Shown: positions 25,743-39,000 of the stretch, in pieces
Layout: every line of letters starts with the position of its first letter
Numbering within the stretch: position 1 is the stretch's first letter
Assembly: GCA_008360955.1 (NCBI GenBank)
Contig: LUCM01000083.1
Span: forward strand, 244,090 to 308,089
Length of the DNA stretch: 64,000 nt
Source of the DNA: Fasciolopsis buskii
Taxonomy: Eukaryota; Platyhelminthes; Trematoda; Plagiorchiida; Fasciolidae
Reading direction: 5' to 3'
Program-made: the position numbers and the translations under genes
The notes under the pieces: model-generated
Seen by the model: only the letters and a program-made list of their open reading frames with translations
Database searches by the model: none
Told to the model about the DNA's origin: nothing

Positions 25743-28229
25743 AAAGCAAGGCCAGATGGACCAGACTATATGGCACAGTATGTACGATACGTATGCTAGT
25801 CCTAAATACGAATGACCGGATATAAGAAGGACTGAAAGTAATATGGTGATCGTGGTAATGTTAAAGTAATGAAATTGGTGGTTACAGCATTACTAATACC
25901 AATAACAGGGCTAGTTCGTTTAGACCTTCAATCTGTTAGGTAGGAAGGAGACATCAGTGAAGATTCAATCAAAAGCCGAATATCACTCAGTTTGCAACGC
26001 ATAAAAACCGTAAACCGACAATGTCAACTATGTATAGAGCCAAGTGGTTGTGAATAGCAGTAGCCAGTCGTGGGAAATGAGTTCATTTTGTTCCTTAGAT
26101 AGTATAAACGACAAGAAATTACGTTCTTCGCACCGTAGACACATTAGAATGAAACAATGATCCCTGGTGTACACAGAGCCACACGCGGCTATTCAAAGTC
26201 AGATACGACGGCGATCTACGATAGCTAAACAGGAACAGTGGTAAAGTCGAACCTATTGTGGCGTGCGGATATGACCTTGACCTCGCCTATCCCAGAGCTG
26301 CTGCACAGTACTTTGGCAGCCAATATAGGACTCTAGGGTAAGTCGACGCAGACGCATATTTCCAGTTTAAGTTGAACCACCTTTAGTGGGGATGGTGGTT
26401 TACAAACTTGCGCTGAATTTAGTAGCCGCGGTGAGAAGGTTACCATCACGGTGTTCAAAACTCAATGTTCCGGGTATGATACCTACCATCACCGACAACT
26501 TCTTCGAGCGGTACCTATTCAAATGCCGCGGCTCCAATTCTGAACTAATGTATATTTACTGAAATCCGTGATGATTGGTGTACATCTGAGTGCATATCCC
26601 CTTCTCCGGTGCAAGCAGCATAATACTAGGCATATGCATACCGAACAGACAGCTAGATTGGATTTCATTTGGTCGCGATATTAGTTGTCCGGTTTTTACA
26701 ACCATTTAACCGGGAATCGGCTTTGGTTGCTAACTTGCCATGTCATCTGCTTAAAGCGAAAAGTAGAACGAGTAGTGGAATTCGACTGCGAAAGTTGGGA
26801 AATTATACAGAAGAAAGTTTTCAAATTGAAGAACGCCACTGACTGCTGCATTGAACCATATCGACCGCTGTTTTCAACATGTCCAGTTGGTGACATTTGT
26901 TGCCGGATCGCCTAATCTATGGTAATATTGAAAAGATTGACAGACCGCTTTTTGTGCAGTTGATGTCTTTTTATTTCTTTCGTTCAAAAAAAAATTTGGT
27001 CCTCGCATAGATTTCTGACAAAAGCACGGCACAGAAACATACTGACACTGATTGAAGATCCAAATGACCAACTGGGTCACTTAGGTTTCGGCGAGTGCGT
27101 GCGGAGAAGTCAAAGCGGCGCCAGTTCCCGGCGACCGGACAATGATGGTTGGTTACCCCATCTCTCCATAGATCACAGTCCGTTCTCGTGAAACAGCTTT
27201 CTCGGCACAGTTACAATAGGACAATTATTCATTTTGCACAAAGATCTCATATAGCCCCAGACGACCACTGGCTCGATTCAGTCAGGTCCAATAGTTCTAA
27301 CTGGACCGCGTGTAGATTCTGATCACGTTCTCGAGGCACGGACTACAGCCAGGTCAAAATTTCTCCGTCAGAAGATAAACTTGAACAACTCCAGTGGGAT
27401 GCTTAGCACACGCCGATTTGCTGGAATACTGGCAACACACACAACGCTATGAAAGCAGCAAACATATCCCATGGATGGTCATGGGTTATACCTACTGGAT
27501 TTCACTGTATTCTCTGACATGGCTAGATAACCATCGGCTAATCTTTATCGGAGACGAAGGCCAATGCCTTCGCTCAACTGCAAGAAAATTTACAAGGAAG
27601 CTTGCACAGAGATCGTGAGAAGTGATGATCCGAACGCGCTGCAGGAAAGGAAACAAGCTGACGTTATCGAAAACGTTCCAAAACTCCTCCAAATGACACA
27701 ATCCACGGGAAACAGCAAGCACCGAGATGATGTGCTAAGTCAGCGTCTTACTAGTTCATCCGGTCTTGCGTGACATGGATTGATCAGCAGACCAATCAAT
27801 TTAACCGGCGACAGAACGCTTGCGTTTCCATACGAGTAGTTCCATTGAATCGCCTCAAGGTTCATCCGTGGAGACAGTGTAACATTTAATTTCGATCGAA
27901 ATTTGCTGTACGAAGTTTGGCCCTCTTGTATGCTTGTAAGACAGCTTGTTCAAACGGCCGGTTACGATCGGCTGTTCGTCTCTGACCAACTATTTCTGTG
28001 AAACGTTTTTCCCATCTGATCTTTCCATCTCTTTCATAAATGAAGAAAACTATACATCATTTTTTTGAAAAAAGACTTTTGACCAACAAAGGGCTACTAA
28101 GTAGGCCATTTGACCGACGATGGGATAGAGAGCAAAGTATTATTGTGTTAGTTATTTCGTGACAAGTTGTGTTCAAAATCGTCAGATTCATTACCCACGT
28201 TCAACATGGGACTACTTACATGTACTCAT

Positions 28230-28262
28230 GTGCTTCCGAGGGAGTTTTGATCACTCATTCAG
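28230..28262 (+). repeat. Unnamed dispersed repeat, partial copy
   Basis: The text tgcttccgagggagttttga then tcactcattca resembles the tail of the copy 270 bases further on (tgcttccaaggaaaatttgt, tcactcatcca). The upstream half is not recognisable. Confidence 0.3.
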
Positions 28263-28480
28263 ATACCATTGACAATTTCTATCTATTCTGGTGGCATCCT
28301 GCCTCGTTCCTAAGGTAGGTAAAGCTCAAATGACAAACAGTTGTCAACGAATCACAGTTTTGCTTCTTCTGTGGACTCTTCAACGAGGAGCTCCCATGCA
28401 CACTGCGCACGTTACAAATCAGATTCTGGTCAGATATACCAAATCGGAGTGTACAATTATAAAGATGTTTGCACGCGAGT

Positions 28481-28560
28481 ACCGGATACGCATACCTGAC
28501 GAACGGCAATAATCGCGAAACCGGTCGAGTGCTTCCAAGGAAAATTTGTTCACTCATCCA
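28481..28560 (+). repeat. Unnamed dispersed repeat, copy 2
   Basis: It reads accggatacgcatacctgac, gaacggcaataatcgcgaaa, ccggtcgagtgcttccaagg, aaaatttgttcactcatcca. The same order of blocks occurs at 52286-52370, and the antisense translations share TRPVSRL. It lies inside the E78 intron. Confidence 0.65.
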
Positions 28561-30756
28561 ACAAACAACAGCCACACAACAGTGGAATTATGTCAACCAA
28601 TATCCTACTGTAGAGAGGAGAGTACGACCACAACGAATGGAGAAGGTAATCGACCCCGCAGCACGAGCCAATCAGAAGCAGTCGCCCAAAGAAGCAAAAA
28701 CGATTTTGTCAAAAGGGCTCTCCCCAACAGACATAGATCGCGGTAACAACAAACACGCGTGTCAGAGCAAGAACTTGGAAAGGCAGGACGACTCCCCAAG
28801 CTAGGTCGTCACTCTGGACCATCGGACCAACACAGCCGGAAGAAGGCCCAAAAGAACGAAAGCGAGAATGTTCAACACACGGTCGAATCGGCCCGGGAAT
28901 GCTCAGCTAGTCAGAATATGGACCTTGTGTGAGCGTGGTCTGGAAAAGAACAATATACACGGGTGAGCAAATTTTGGGGGCTATGATTTGTTTCCCTTCG
29001 CAATAAACATGTGGACCGACCGCTTGCCTTCTTGTTACACTCATAACATGAATGTCGACAATCCTTGCATATTAGCACAACTGGAAAAAAGTCAGAGTTA
29101 AGAGGAGCAAATATGATCACGAGATTTTTCGACCGGACAGTCATCAGACAGCTTGTAGTTCTACACTTACACTGTTCATCAAACAACGCTTTTGTCACCC
29201 GAAATTCTTTATTGGAATCAGAGGCAATGCAATCGTCTACTAACGACCAATAATGCGGATGATATTAGCTGTCGAAACGTGACTTTCGATGAATGTCAGT
29301 ACATGGAGGAACAGAAATGTGCGGGAATTCATTTTAACATAATTTGTTGCACATTCACAAACGGGCAATACCGTACATCCGATCATGTGAACACTGATGA
29401 ACCGGAGATTACTACTGATTTTAGAAGACATGCACTAGAATCGTGTGATCAAGATACTAATGCTGTGGAAACCATACTCAAATGGTCTTCGGATTTCAAC
29501 TGATAATCTTTTTCATTTACTCCGCGTCAGAATACGAAGACTAATGAGAGAGTAGACAACAATTATGAGTAGCGCGTGCAATCGGACAACTATTCAAACA
29601 AAACCTAGTTTACAGTATAGAGTCAGTATGCAATTGGACCAGGGGGGAATACATATTACTGTAATCAGATCGCGTTTTGGATGAAACAATGATACAGTAT
29701 GATTTCTTCGAGTTCCCAAAGTTTACAGCAGTCCATGCCTTTCGCAAAAAAATCACAAGTCCGTGGAGAATTGCAGACAGTTTTCGTCCACACCATGCAC
29801 CATCGCATTTGTGCTAACCTTGACGTATAAATGAATACATGCACTATTATATTGATCGACAAAATGATTTGATCAATCAATGAACTAATCAATCAGTCAA
29901 ATGAAAATCGACCTATTTTGCCAAAGCCGCGGAGAGAAGAAAGCACACGATGTGAGATGTACGACATAGCTGGGATGCGTCTCTTGCTGTCATCGCTGTT
30001 CGTCGCACGTTTTAGTTTGTAAGACTGATAGAATCAAGCTTGGACCACAATGGAGTTAGCCTCTTCAAAAATCGAGCTATACATGCCCTTACTGTAAAGC
30101 AACTCAAGTTCAGCTGTCTCCAATCGGTCGCCACGCAGCATGCAATGATGCATGGAGAAAGCTGACCACCAGGAGAAATTTCCCAACTTCACATGTCCGC
30201 ACAAATTCTATTTGTGATTGATCATTTAGCGCCCAAATTGCAGATGTGTCCTACGGTCTCGTGGGCTTACACGGGAATGAATTGATAACAGATTAAACTC
30301 GGCACACAAACAACCACCACACAATTCACTGAGGCAGTAATTGTATGGGAATTCAACATATGTGTGGAATACTTCAGTGTTAAGCGGGGCGTCTTAATTC
30401 AACTGCGCACAAACTACCGTTATATGCGACACAATGGTAGCTGTTCGACCGGAATACAAACAAAGGCCAAGCCCACAAACGTTAACCAAATCTCCTGTTT
30501 CATCCGTTTTAGTATCACACCATAAAGTGCCATTGTCCCATGGAGTAGGGTGCGCCTATCCAGTCCGCACTCGTATTTTTATACCTCCTGCTGTGCGCTT
30601 GTTGGTGCACACACGACTGTACATGCGTGACTGAGGCCGCAGTGCATTGATAAGCTGCCCAATTCACGTCAGCCGCACATCCGAACTACATGGTGGAGTC
30701 GGGGTAGACGCCCTGAATCTGATTAGTACGAACCAACCAAGCATACCGGCGTACTA

Positions 30757-30797
30757 TGTACTACTACTATTACTACTACTACCACTACTACTACTGT
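30757..30797 (+). repeat. TAC trinucleotide microsatellite
   Basis: About thirteen tac units with two substitutions; a ctgg tract follows at 30865-30886. Confidence 0.9.
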
Positions 30798-31839
30798 TGG
30801 TCAACAACACCCCTACCAGGTCTATCCCCCCACCGCAACTGAATTTCCTCAGTCAATTCTTTGCTGGCTGGCTGGCTGGCGGACTGGCTACCCAGTTCGT
30901 CCAGCCACCCACAGGCCCACTTATCTTCTTCCTTAAATGCCGTTCACTTCAATGAAGGATTGAAATTGTAGCGTATATTGACTTCAGTGCTCAGAATTAA
31001 TACATGCACGGTATCGGCTCGTGTGTACGTCTGTCTGTTCGCGTATATATATGTGTGTGTATATGTGTGGTGGTATTAATCAAGAATGAGACAAACTGGA
31101 TGAAGATGGTCATCGGATCGCATTGTGTCCGATTGAAAAACCCATCGGATTTGTGAATAGAAGTTATTGAGACATGATAACGCAGTCAAACAACCATAGA
31201 CTAGCGCAGTAATATCGAATTAAAGTGAACGCTTGGATTCCCCGCCTCCTTTTCCTTCATTTTTATCTTCGGACTACCCCGGACAATTCAAATCTTTGTC
31301 CCAATGGAACAACACTGAGTAACATATCCAATTTTAGAATAAACAAATTGAGGACGTGAATGATGTGCACCATTTTCATAAATCAACAAAAAGGAAACAA
31401 ACTGTCGATTAGGGAGAGTAAAGGGGAAAACGACTCGAATCTACGACAGGCTATGCTACCTGCGGCGACACGCAAGAACCTAACTATTGGCGACATCAAC
31501 GATTTGACTGATAACGCGAATTTAATTTCAGATAGAAGATAGTCTGCCGTGAAAGACTATGCAGTCGTGATACTGACACTTCCCGTGGAGAACCACGGTC
31601 CACGTAGATGAGGTGTAGTAATTAAGCGGGATCGCAATGCTATCCGCTGAAGGTATCAGTCTGCACAATTGGTTATTAGGTACAGTAACTGGATATGAAT
31701 ACGAATAGAACAATGCAACTAGTATTAACCGGCCGAGAGGCATGCGTCTCCGCATCTGTCTACATGAACAGCACAAATTTCGCATGTCACAGAGTGGTCA
31801 ACAATTCTATTCGAAAATTGTCGTTTGTTCAGTTAATTA

Positions 31840-32060
31840 CAAATGGAAATGTTAGAACTATCCGTGACCAGAAAGGGCAATATGGATGGAGTGATCGAAT
31901 GAGTAATGTAGAGGTCGGGAATCTGGTATTGGGTGCCACTTCTGAGAACAGCTTGTTTCAGCGTATGAAACTTAGTAGACTACGCTGGTTCGGTCACGTG
32001 TTGCGTATGGTGAACAATGGTCTACCATACCGTGCCCTATTGTGTTCCTCCTAAGGAATG
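31840..32060 (+). mobile_element. RTE-like non-LTR retrotransposon relic, C-terminal tail
   Basis: The plus-strand frame ending at 32054 contains MSNVEVGNLVLGATSENSLF then KLSRLRWFGHVLRMVNNGLP. This is the characteristic tail after the reverse transcriptase in trematode RTE-like LINEs (the pattern VSNAEVR...LHRLRWLGHVLRM). Only this tail is preserved; text before about 31.84 kb is not recognisable. It is oriented against the host gene, inside the E78 intron. Confidence 0.75.
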
Positions 32061-32552
32061 GTAGCGAGAAAACGACGGGGAAAAAACGAGTTGACATAGT
32101 CGGCAGCATATCCGTGTTGTAAGATAACAAAATATGGTTTGATTGAAAGCATAAATAGTCGTACTGGATAGAAATTTGACTAGATATGTGGAAATAATTG
32201 TCAGGATAATGTGGTACAAGGTGAAGAATACTAGAGGTTATACGAAATGATGTTGAACGAAGCACAATTACCCGATTCAGTCATCAACTTCTTCGGTACC
32301 CGGTGCAAGCTCATTGATCTCGTTCGAAAAATGTATGGACACACTACAATCAATTAATTAGGTATGCAAGATTCTGCGGAAGAAAATCTATTGTTCCCTA
32401 GAAACCTGTACTACATATCATCGCTGTTGGAATCATTAGTAAAGTAACGGAATAAATGAAGGAATCCGTGAGGAATGCCATACTGCGCGTGTATTGTTCA
32501 GCATACCAGGAAATCTCTCGTTACTTGAATCTGGATAGTTGCTTTTATGTGC

Positions 32553-32580
32553 ACACACACACGCACAGACACAGACACAT
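32553..32580 (+). repeat. AC-rich microsatellite
   Basis: Interrupted ac units with gc and ag substitutions. Confidence 0.85.
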
Positions 32581-34071
32581 GCATGTATAAGCGGGCATAA
32601 CCATCACGTTATTTGGAGACAAAATCCATAATGACAAGCAATATTTGCGTGTGTGTGCGTGTGAAAGGTAGAGGCTGGGTTTGCACTCTCAAATACAAAG
32701 CGCGGTTTGAGTTGAATTCAAGCAACGTCGGTATCAGATTGCTGAAATGGAACAATCTTACCCTGACTGTGCTTATTATTTGAAAGGACTGACAAGCTTA
32801 GGTATCTCCTAGTGATTGCTATAGATGGTCTTATCCTATACAAACATCGACGTGAATGTATTTCGTTCGGTCTGTTCCGCGCGTCATTTCGAACTGCCCA
32901 ATTATCATCGAGAAGGACGGAAGCGACGGGAAAGCACGCGGTTGGCAGATTCTTGGCGAAGACAACGTAAATGTTTAATAGAAACCGGCGAGAAATGTAC
33001 AAATTTCAATTCATATATTTACTAGCACGGTTAATGTGTGCAGAGAAAAATAGTGAATCTCACCCCAGAGCGAAGTGGGGTAGTCAACTTGGACCTAGAA
33101 TTAAGACGAGGGGTCACTTACACTGTTAGCTGGATTCTATTGGTTGGAAGCCTCTATCTCCATGGGAAACTGTTCGGTGATTGCACAGTTATAGTCTTTC
33201 AAAATAAAACTGTGCCATTGTACTATCGCCAATTTTATGCCACCAACCTATAAAACACAGATCGGCGGACTTAGCGATTCAAACAGTCAGAGCCGGCAGA
33301 AATCAAGTCAACCGCAACTCGCCAAATTGTAAAAAAAAATTTCACGTGACAGACTTTCAAGTTGATGTTCGCTTGAGTGAAACGTCACGAGGGAACTACC
33401 GAAATTGGATTTGTTTGAGAGTAACATTTTGAAGGACTTACGAGAAACTGTACATGTAAACTCGGCTTTCGATTGATCGGTTGGGAACAAAAAACGGCAA
33501 CTAGAAAATCCTGTCAGTTACCGGACAATTAGTAATCACAATGTCAAACAGAAGCATCGAACAACAATGCGCAAGCTATAGATGAGTCAAAGCCCGTAAC
33601 GTCTCTCGCAGTGCAATGGGATCCAACCTGTGACTTTGTCGTACCTAGAAAATACATCACCATCCATAATAGTCTTTGGTAGTGGAAGATCGAATATGCT
33701 TTTCACGCTACCGAAATATAGTTCGTGAATGAGAGCTGTGAAAGCGTTGCACAACCGACTTATCTTTGTCTCAAATCATTCACAGTGTGATATCTGCTCT
33801 ACCCGTATTGAAGTACGAATCCGGGGCGAACGATTGTGAGTCGAGTATCATAGTCACTGATCTACCAGAGCTGGTCCCCAAATGGTTTATCGCGTACCAG
33901 TTTGGGCTTGATAAAAATACACTGCTGATGCTTCCAAACAACGAACAAACAGCCAGAGAGCGCTGTATGATGAATCAGCAAAAATCTAACTTTATTCTCG
34001 AACATAATCGATTTGCTACCAGAAATTACGATAAACAATGACACGGTTCTACTCAGTAGCATATTTCATAT

Positions 34072-34125
34072 ACGGATGGATGAACAAAATTTCCCCGGTT
34101 TCGTGGTTATTGCTTCTAACGATTC
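34072..34125 (-). repeat. Unnamed dispersed repeat, copy 3 (inverted)
   Basis: The plus strand reads ggatggatgaacaaaatttc, cccggtttcgtggttattgc. This is the reverse complement of the repeat core in the other copies, with about 12 bases missing between the cccgg and tttcg blocks. Confidence 0.5.
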
Positions 34126-35481
34126 AAATGAGATTCTAGTGAGAAATCACACGGTTCATTTGAATGATGATTTAGGAAATAATGTTGTATATTATTCCAG
34201 GACGATGGTTGCGGATGGTCGGAAGACACTACTTAAAAAAATAACGTTCACGTACACGCGGCCTGATTTTGACCAACGTGGTACCAGGGACCAAAATCAC
34301 CGGGGTATCATGATTGCCCGGGAAATGCAAAAGCTATCAGGAAGAATCATGCCACTGTGGAAAAAAATTCTTCGTTTCAAAGTTAGACAAAGTGTGTTGC
34401 GTTTCCCGACCGTAAAACACCGGCAGTGATGTGCATGAGACCTAGAAAATGCGGATGAGAATTCGGATACCGCTTTAGTTTGATTCAGTATGGACAACCA
34501 CCAACCTTGAGTCGAACGGCCCCGGTTCTATTACTAATGACACTGTTCACTCAAAAGAAGGTAAGAAACAGTGAAAGGTCACTTGGACAACCATATAGAA
34601 CAAAAAATAATTCAAATGCAACAATGCTCTTGACTTCAGCATTGAGTCCAGCAACTTAATGTCTCCAACCATCATTCGAGAGGGTCTTGTAGACCCCAAC
34701 GCGGTAGCCTAATTTGGCCTACACGATTTAGATTGCTGGTGAAGGTTTTCATGCTCTTTGGTCATGTCATCGACAGGTCATCTTGATTTATCTTTTTCCA
34801 ACCATCATCTGGCTCCGAGAACAGCCTACACACAGGCAGCTGTTTTGTGGGCATGTTCCAACTGTCTTCATCTATTCATATTTAGAGTTGATTCAATTCA
34901 GGCAGACTAAAATTGCACTTATGTCGCGTCTGAAGTTGTTAAATCAAGTGAGTGAAGTGATTTCGGATGATTTGCAGCTCTCGTGATTCCTAGATATCAC
35001 AATCGGTCAGAAAATAGGGCTACTGGTAGACAAACGGTTCATGTAACAAACCAAAAGGATGAGACAGTGAAGTTGTCGGTGGTGCCAGAGATAGCATCAG
35101 GCATTTCCTTCAATAATGATAATGCAATCAGATTGCAAAGAGATTGGGCGATATTCTTTCGACTGACAAAACACTACTCAAACGACCAATAGTCAAATCA
35201 ATTAAACCAATTGTCCCATGGTGTTAAAACGTGCGATAAGATCACAAATACAGACAAGATTAAGTGACCGCCTGGGTGGCTGGTTTCGGTCTACGAGCGA
35301 TGCAAGTGAATCGGTTGGCCAATGGGCACGGTTCATAGGCCGATCCCGAGAAGAACAGACAATTTTATATCGCGTAAATCCACAGAAAGAGTTGCGATTG
35401 CGTGTAAATTGTCAGACTCGAAAGCGCAACGAGTAAACGGATGGTGGTGGACGGATTGAATGAATGCGTAAGTTAGTGACT

Positions 35482-35505
35482 GACTGACTGACTGAACGAA
35501 TGAGT
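35482..35505 (+). repeat. GACT tetranucleotide repeat
   Basis: Four to five tandem gact units. Confidence 0.85.
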
Positions 35506-36039
35506 TAGCGAACTGGCCAATCCGCCTACCTCCGGCACCAATGCAAAGTGGTGTGAGACCTACGAGTGTGCACATTCCGGTGCTAGTCACCCACTAATGC
35601 GTTTGAGAATCAGGGCCCGTCTCACGTCCTCTCGTCCGTTCTGTACGCGTACGCTTGTTTGTGTAGCATCAGATCGATTTTAATGTGAAGTGAAGCTACA
35701 CTGGCCAAAGAAAACTAAGCGAACGAGTGCGCACACACGAACATCCACCATCTACGAACGTACATACACATACACACACTGGAAACGCAAGTGTATGCAG
35801 GTATCGTTGTACCGAGATCAGTTATGATAAACATATGAATAAGTAGACAAATGGATCGACTAAGAAAAATAGACGAATAAACTGGCGCGTGCCTCAAGTG
35901 TACCTCGGTACTCCTCCAGTCTCGCTGATCAAACACGCACAGACAACACTGACGTCACCGACACAAGGTCGACGAGAGGTACATTTCAATTGATTCACAT
36001 TACATCATCTAGTATTTATGTTCTGTCCATACACTTCAT

Positions 36040-36060
36040 GGTTGCGGGCTCGAAGCACTC
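36040..36060 (+). repeat. Box-B-like repeat scrap shared with 62.35 kb
   Basis: The 15-base string ggttgcgggctcgaa occurs here and again inside the tRNA-like repeat at 62307-62376. The flanks here do not continue the tRNA shape, so this is only a possible SINE remnant. Confidence 0.25.
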
Positions 36061-39000
36061 GTCTGAAGGGTGTGTCTGGCATCCCTAGGGCCCGCTGTAC
36101 TAATGCAGGGGAGCTCGAATGCCTATGACCTTGAAACTTGGAGTGGTTCAGAACCAATTCAGACGTGACGAGTCGGGTGAGAGCGAATTGCTGTCAATCA
36201 CCAAAATGAACGATGGATCTTGGGGTTAGAAATTGACCTGGGGTGAGAGACAACCTCAGTTTGTCTGGTAAATGAACCCATTATTCCGCAAGTGGACGGA
36301 TTAAGAAAAGGTGACGTCGACAGCTAACGAATTCATGCACGGAACCGAATGCTTATTTCGTTTCAGTGATCAGATGCTACCGATGGGTTCAATCTGAACT
36401 ACTTGTAACTAACACCTGTGGTTAAAAAACCCGGAAGATGTGTACACGCATCTGAGACCACTATATCGCATGGTAGTACAAGACAAAATCCCACAGGTAG
36501 GAAAATGTACACTTCCGTAAAAATAAGCAGAAATAATCGATAGGTGAATCGACTGTTCAGCAAACGACTGGAAATCGCATCATAAAACTAGATTACTAGT
36601 GGCTGTGTATCGAAAAACACCGTAGTCTCTCGAGCGTCTATTTGCCAAATGATTCTGTTTGTTCTAAAAGTGAAATACTAGACTAAAACATGCACATATT
36701 TGCACGCCAAAGCAAGGTGATCTTTCATTTTTATGAATTATGATCATGATCTTGAAAATGATCTCTAACTGGAATGGACAAATGCATTTCACAGTTTGTG
36801 CTAACCGAGCCAACACCGGCTAGATTTTATGAGTAAAGGTGATTAATTAAGTCGGTTTCAAGTGTTTATAACTAAAGAATCAGATCAGAAATGAGCGTCA
36901 CCCATTGTCCCAGTAACAAGCGGGCAAGCAGGTTTCAAATTGTAAATGCTGTCTCTTATTTGGTCAGTAGTTATCTGTGCCAGTAGAAATGAATTTGATG
37001 AGTCGTGTATTCTCTTCTCGTAAGTGACAAGCGACATCGATCTTGTTCAGTACAAGCCTACTTAGTCGAGTTTAGTGCTAACAAGGTAGAAGAACCTCCG
37101 ACGGTAGGTGAGGCGGACGTGTAGGGGTAGCGAAGAGTCTGGGGGTGGGAGAGAGGTTATCGCAAACTAGCAACTGCTGAGATTGACAAGAAAGCCACAC
37201 TCGCTCATACACTCACACCAGTTATACGGAACGTTTGCAATAGTAGTATTAGTAGTAGAAAAACACATCTCTGAGGGATTCCATGCGTGAATAAGAGTCA
37301 GGTCAAGTGCGGGAATATTGCGAATTGAAAATGAGGTCAACCTGGGGTAGGTAGTAGATACATGGATGCATAAGACTAAATCCCAGTCTGATGAGTCGTT
37401 TGGTAATTTTCGTCATGCATACACAGACATACATCATCGAACTGGTGGTTTTGACGGCGTGTGCAAAGAAGTTCAGTGCAAAAAACACGGATTGTTTCGA
37501 TTGTGCAACACAACCAAAGATAATTTAGTCGTGAAGACGGGGCAATCAGCTTTTGTACCGGTGTTCTGTTAACGACAAATTCATAGTTAGGTTGAACTTG
37601 ACGTCGAGTAGCGAATAATTATGAGTTCGGATAGAAGCGTTCGAGTTGTCTAAATTTAAAACACACCAATACAGACCCTTGGGGCATGCGCACTAGCAGT
37701 ATGCCTTGAGTGTTCGTTTTCGATCGTGTGACATCGGGAGCAGTGGGATAATGAATGTTTACTTTTTCACCGTGATCAGCATGAAGAATAGTAAATCAGA
37801 TGAGAGCGGTAACGAAATTCAGCGTCAGCGATAGTAGTAGAGCCACCATCTGTCGGGAGATGACATTTGAAAGACAAACCAAAGTGGAAACTGTATGATA
37901 ACAGGGCACCCCGTCCTCTTCATTTAATTAAGTGTTACAGAAAAGACAGAAATAAGTCGTGGCAGACGGTTCTATGGGACATTGGGACGAAAACGTCTAA
38001 GTTGGTGCAAAGAAAACGAAACGATTTGGTGCTCAAAGGCTTGGCCGGTAAATTCCGGTAAGTTTAGCCTCTCTGAACGTCCGCAGTTCCCGCTTTGCTT
38101 AATGCAACACTACGTTGAAAGGTCGGAACAGGTCAACTTTAAGACCTAAGGTGGTTTAGTGTTTAGCAACCCAAAATGACGAGATTTCATGTATACAGTA
38201 AGTATTCAATACATATGATTAGAAATGTGCAAAGTGCATCATACAATCTGAAAGGTTCACGCGAGTTCAGGCTAGACAAGTGTGAAACTAGTGTAATGGA
38301 AGAGTGTTGTCTTCTGTCTAAATTGCATCTAGAAAGAAAAGACCATGACAGACGACAGATATGTTTGAATTCGACCACCTCATATGCGATTTTAGTCCAA
38401 TTTTGAAAAATGCGATTTGGATACAGTGTCAACATTTCGAAGGTTATCCGTTTTAGAAAGGTAAGCACCGAGTTACTTGGTGAAGTGAAGAGAGGAAAGC
38501 CGATATACGAAGAAATTTGATGTATTCGAGTAAAACGAAGCCACTAGCAGTACCGATTCGTCGCTTACTTCAGCATCTTTAGATGCCAAGCCCATCGATC
38601 TACTGGGCCTCGCAAGTAGAAGCAAACACATTAGGTGAACAGCTTCCTTGAGGGAGAGAGAATGAACTACAACCCCGTATCAGGTGGGATAGATAACTAA
38701 TTACTTAATAGTCGAAACAGCATAATGCCATGGTATGGAGAGTATGGGCAAAGATGACCCAGCAGAACAACCAGAAGACTTTACACATGGGATTATGATT
38801 GGAATACCAATTCAAGTTCGCCATTATCGGCAGAGTGCCAATAATCATGAGACATAGGATCTAACCGATAACAATGGGACAACTAATGCCGTACGAATGG
38901 TGTTTTGATTAACAAACAAAGCCTATCGGTATTTACTTCACTCAATCAACAACCAGCTTACTAAGCACAGAGTATAAACTAACAAATACGCGCTAGTCAC

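Larger units (their letters stand above)
18120..31830. other. Intronic DNA without recognised genes
   Basis: Apart from the microsatellites around 24.2-25.7 kb and 30.7-31.1 kb and the dispersed-repeat copies, I see nothing interpretable on either strand. Open frames at 24.8-25.6 kb are translations of simple repeats. The 27.39-27.77 kb frames contain no known motif. Confidence 0.55.

Noticed and set aside
29192..29503. NADDIS in a plus-strand frame, vaguely like an RTE catalytic box followed by a G-x-H-F block
   Set aside because: Spacing and flanking residues do not match well enough, and no upstream or downstream RT motif is seen.
34013..34429. 138-codon plus-strand frame
   Set aside because: No domain, and it runs through a copy of the dispersed repeat; consistent with chance.
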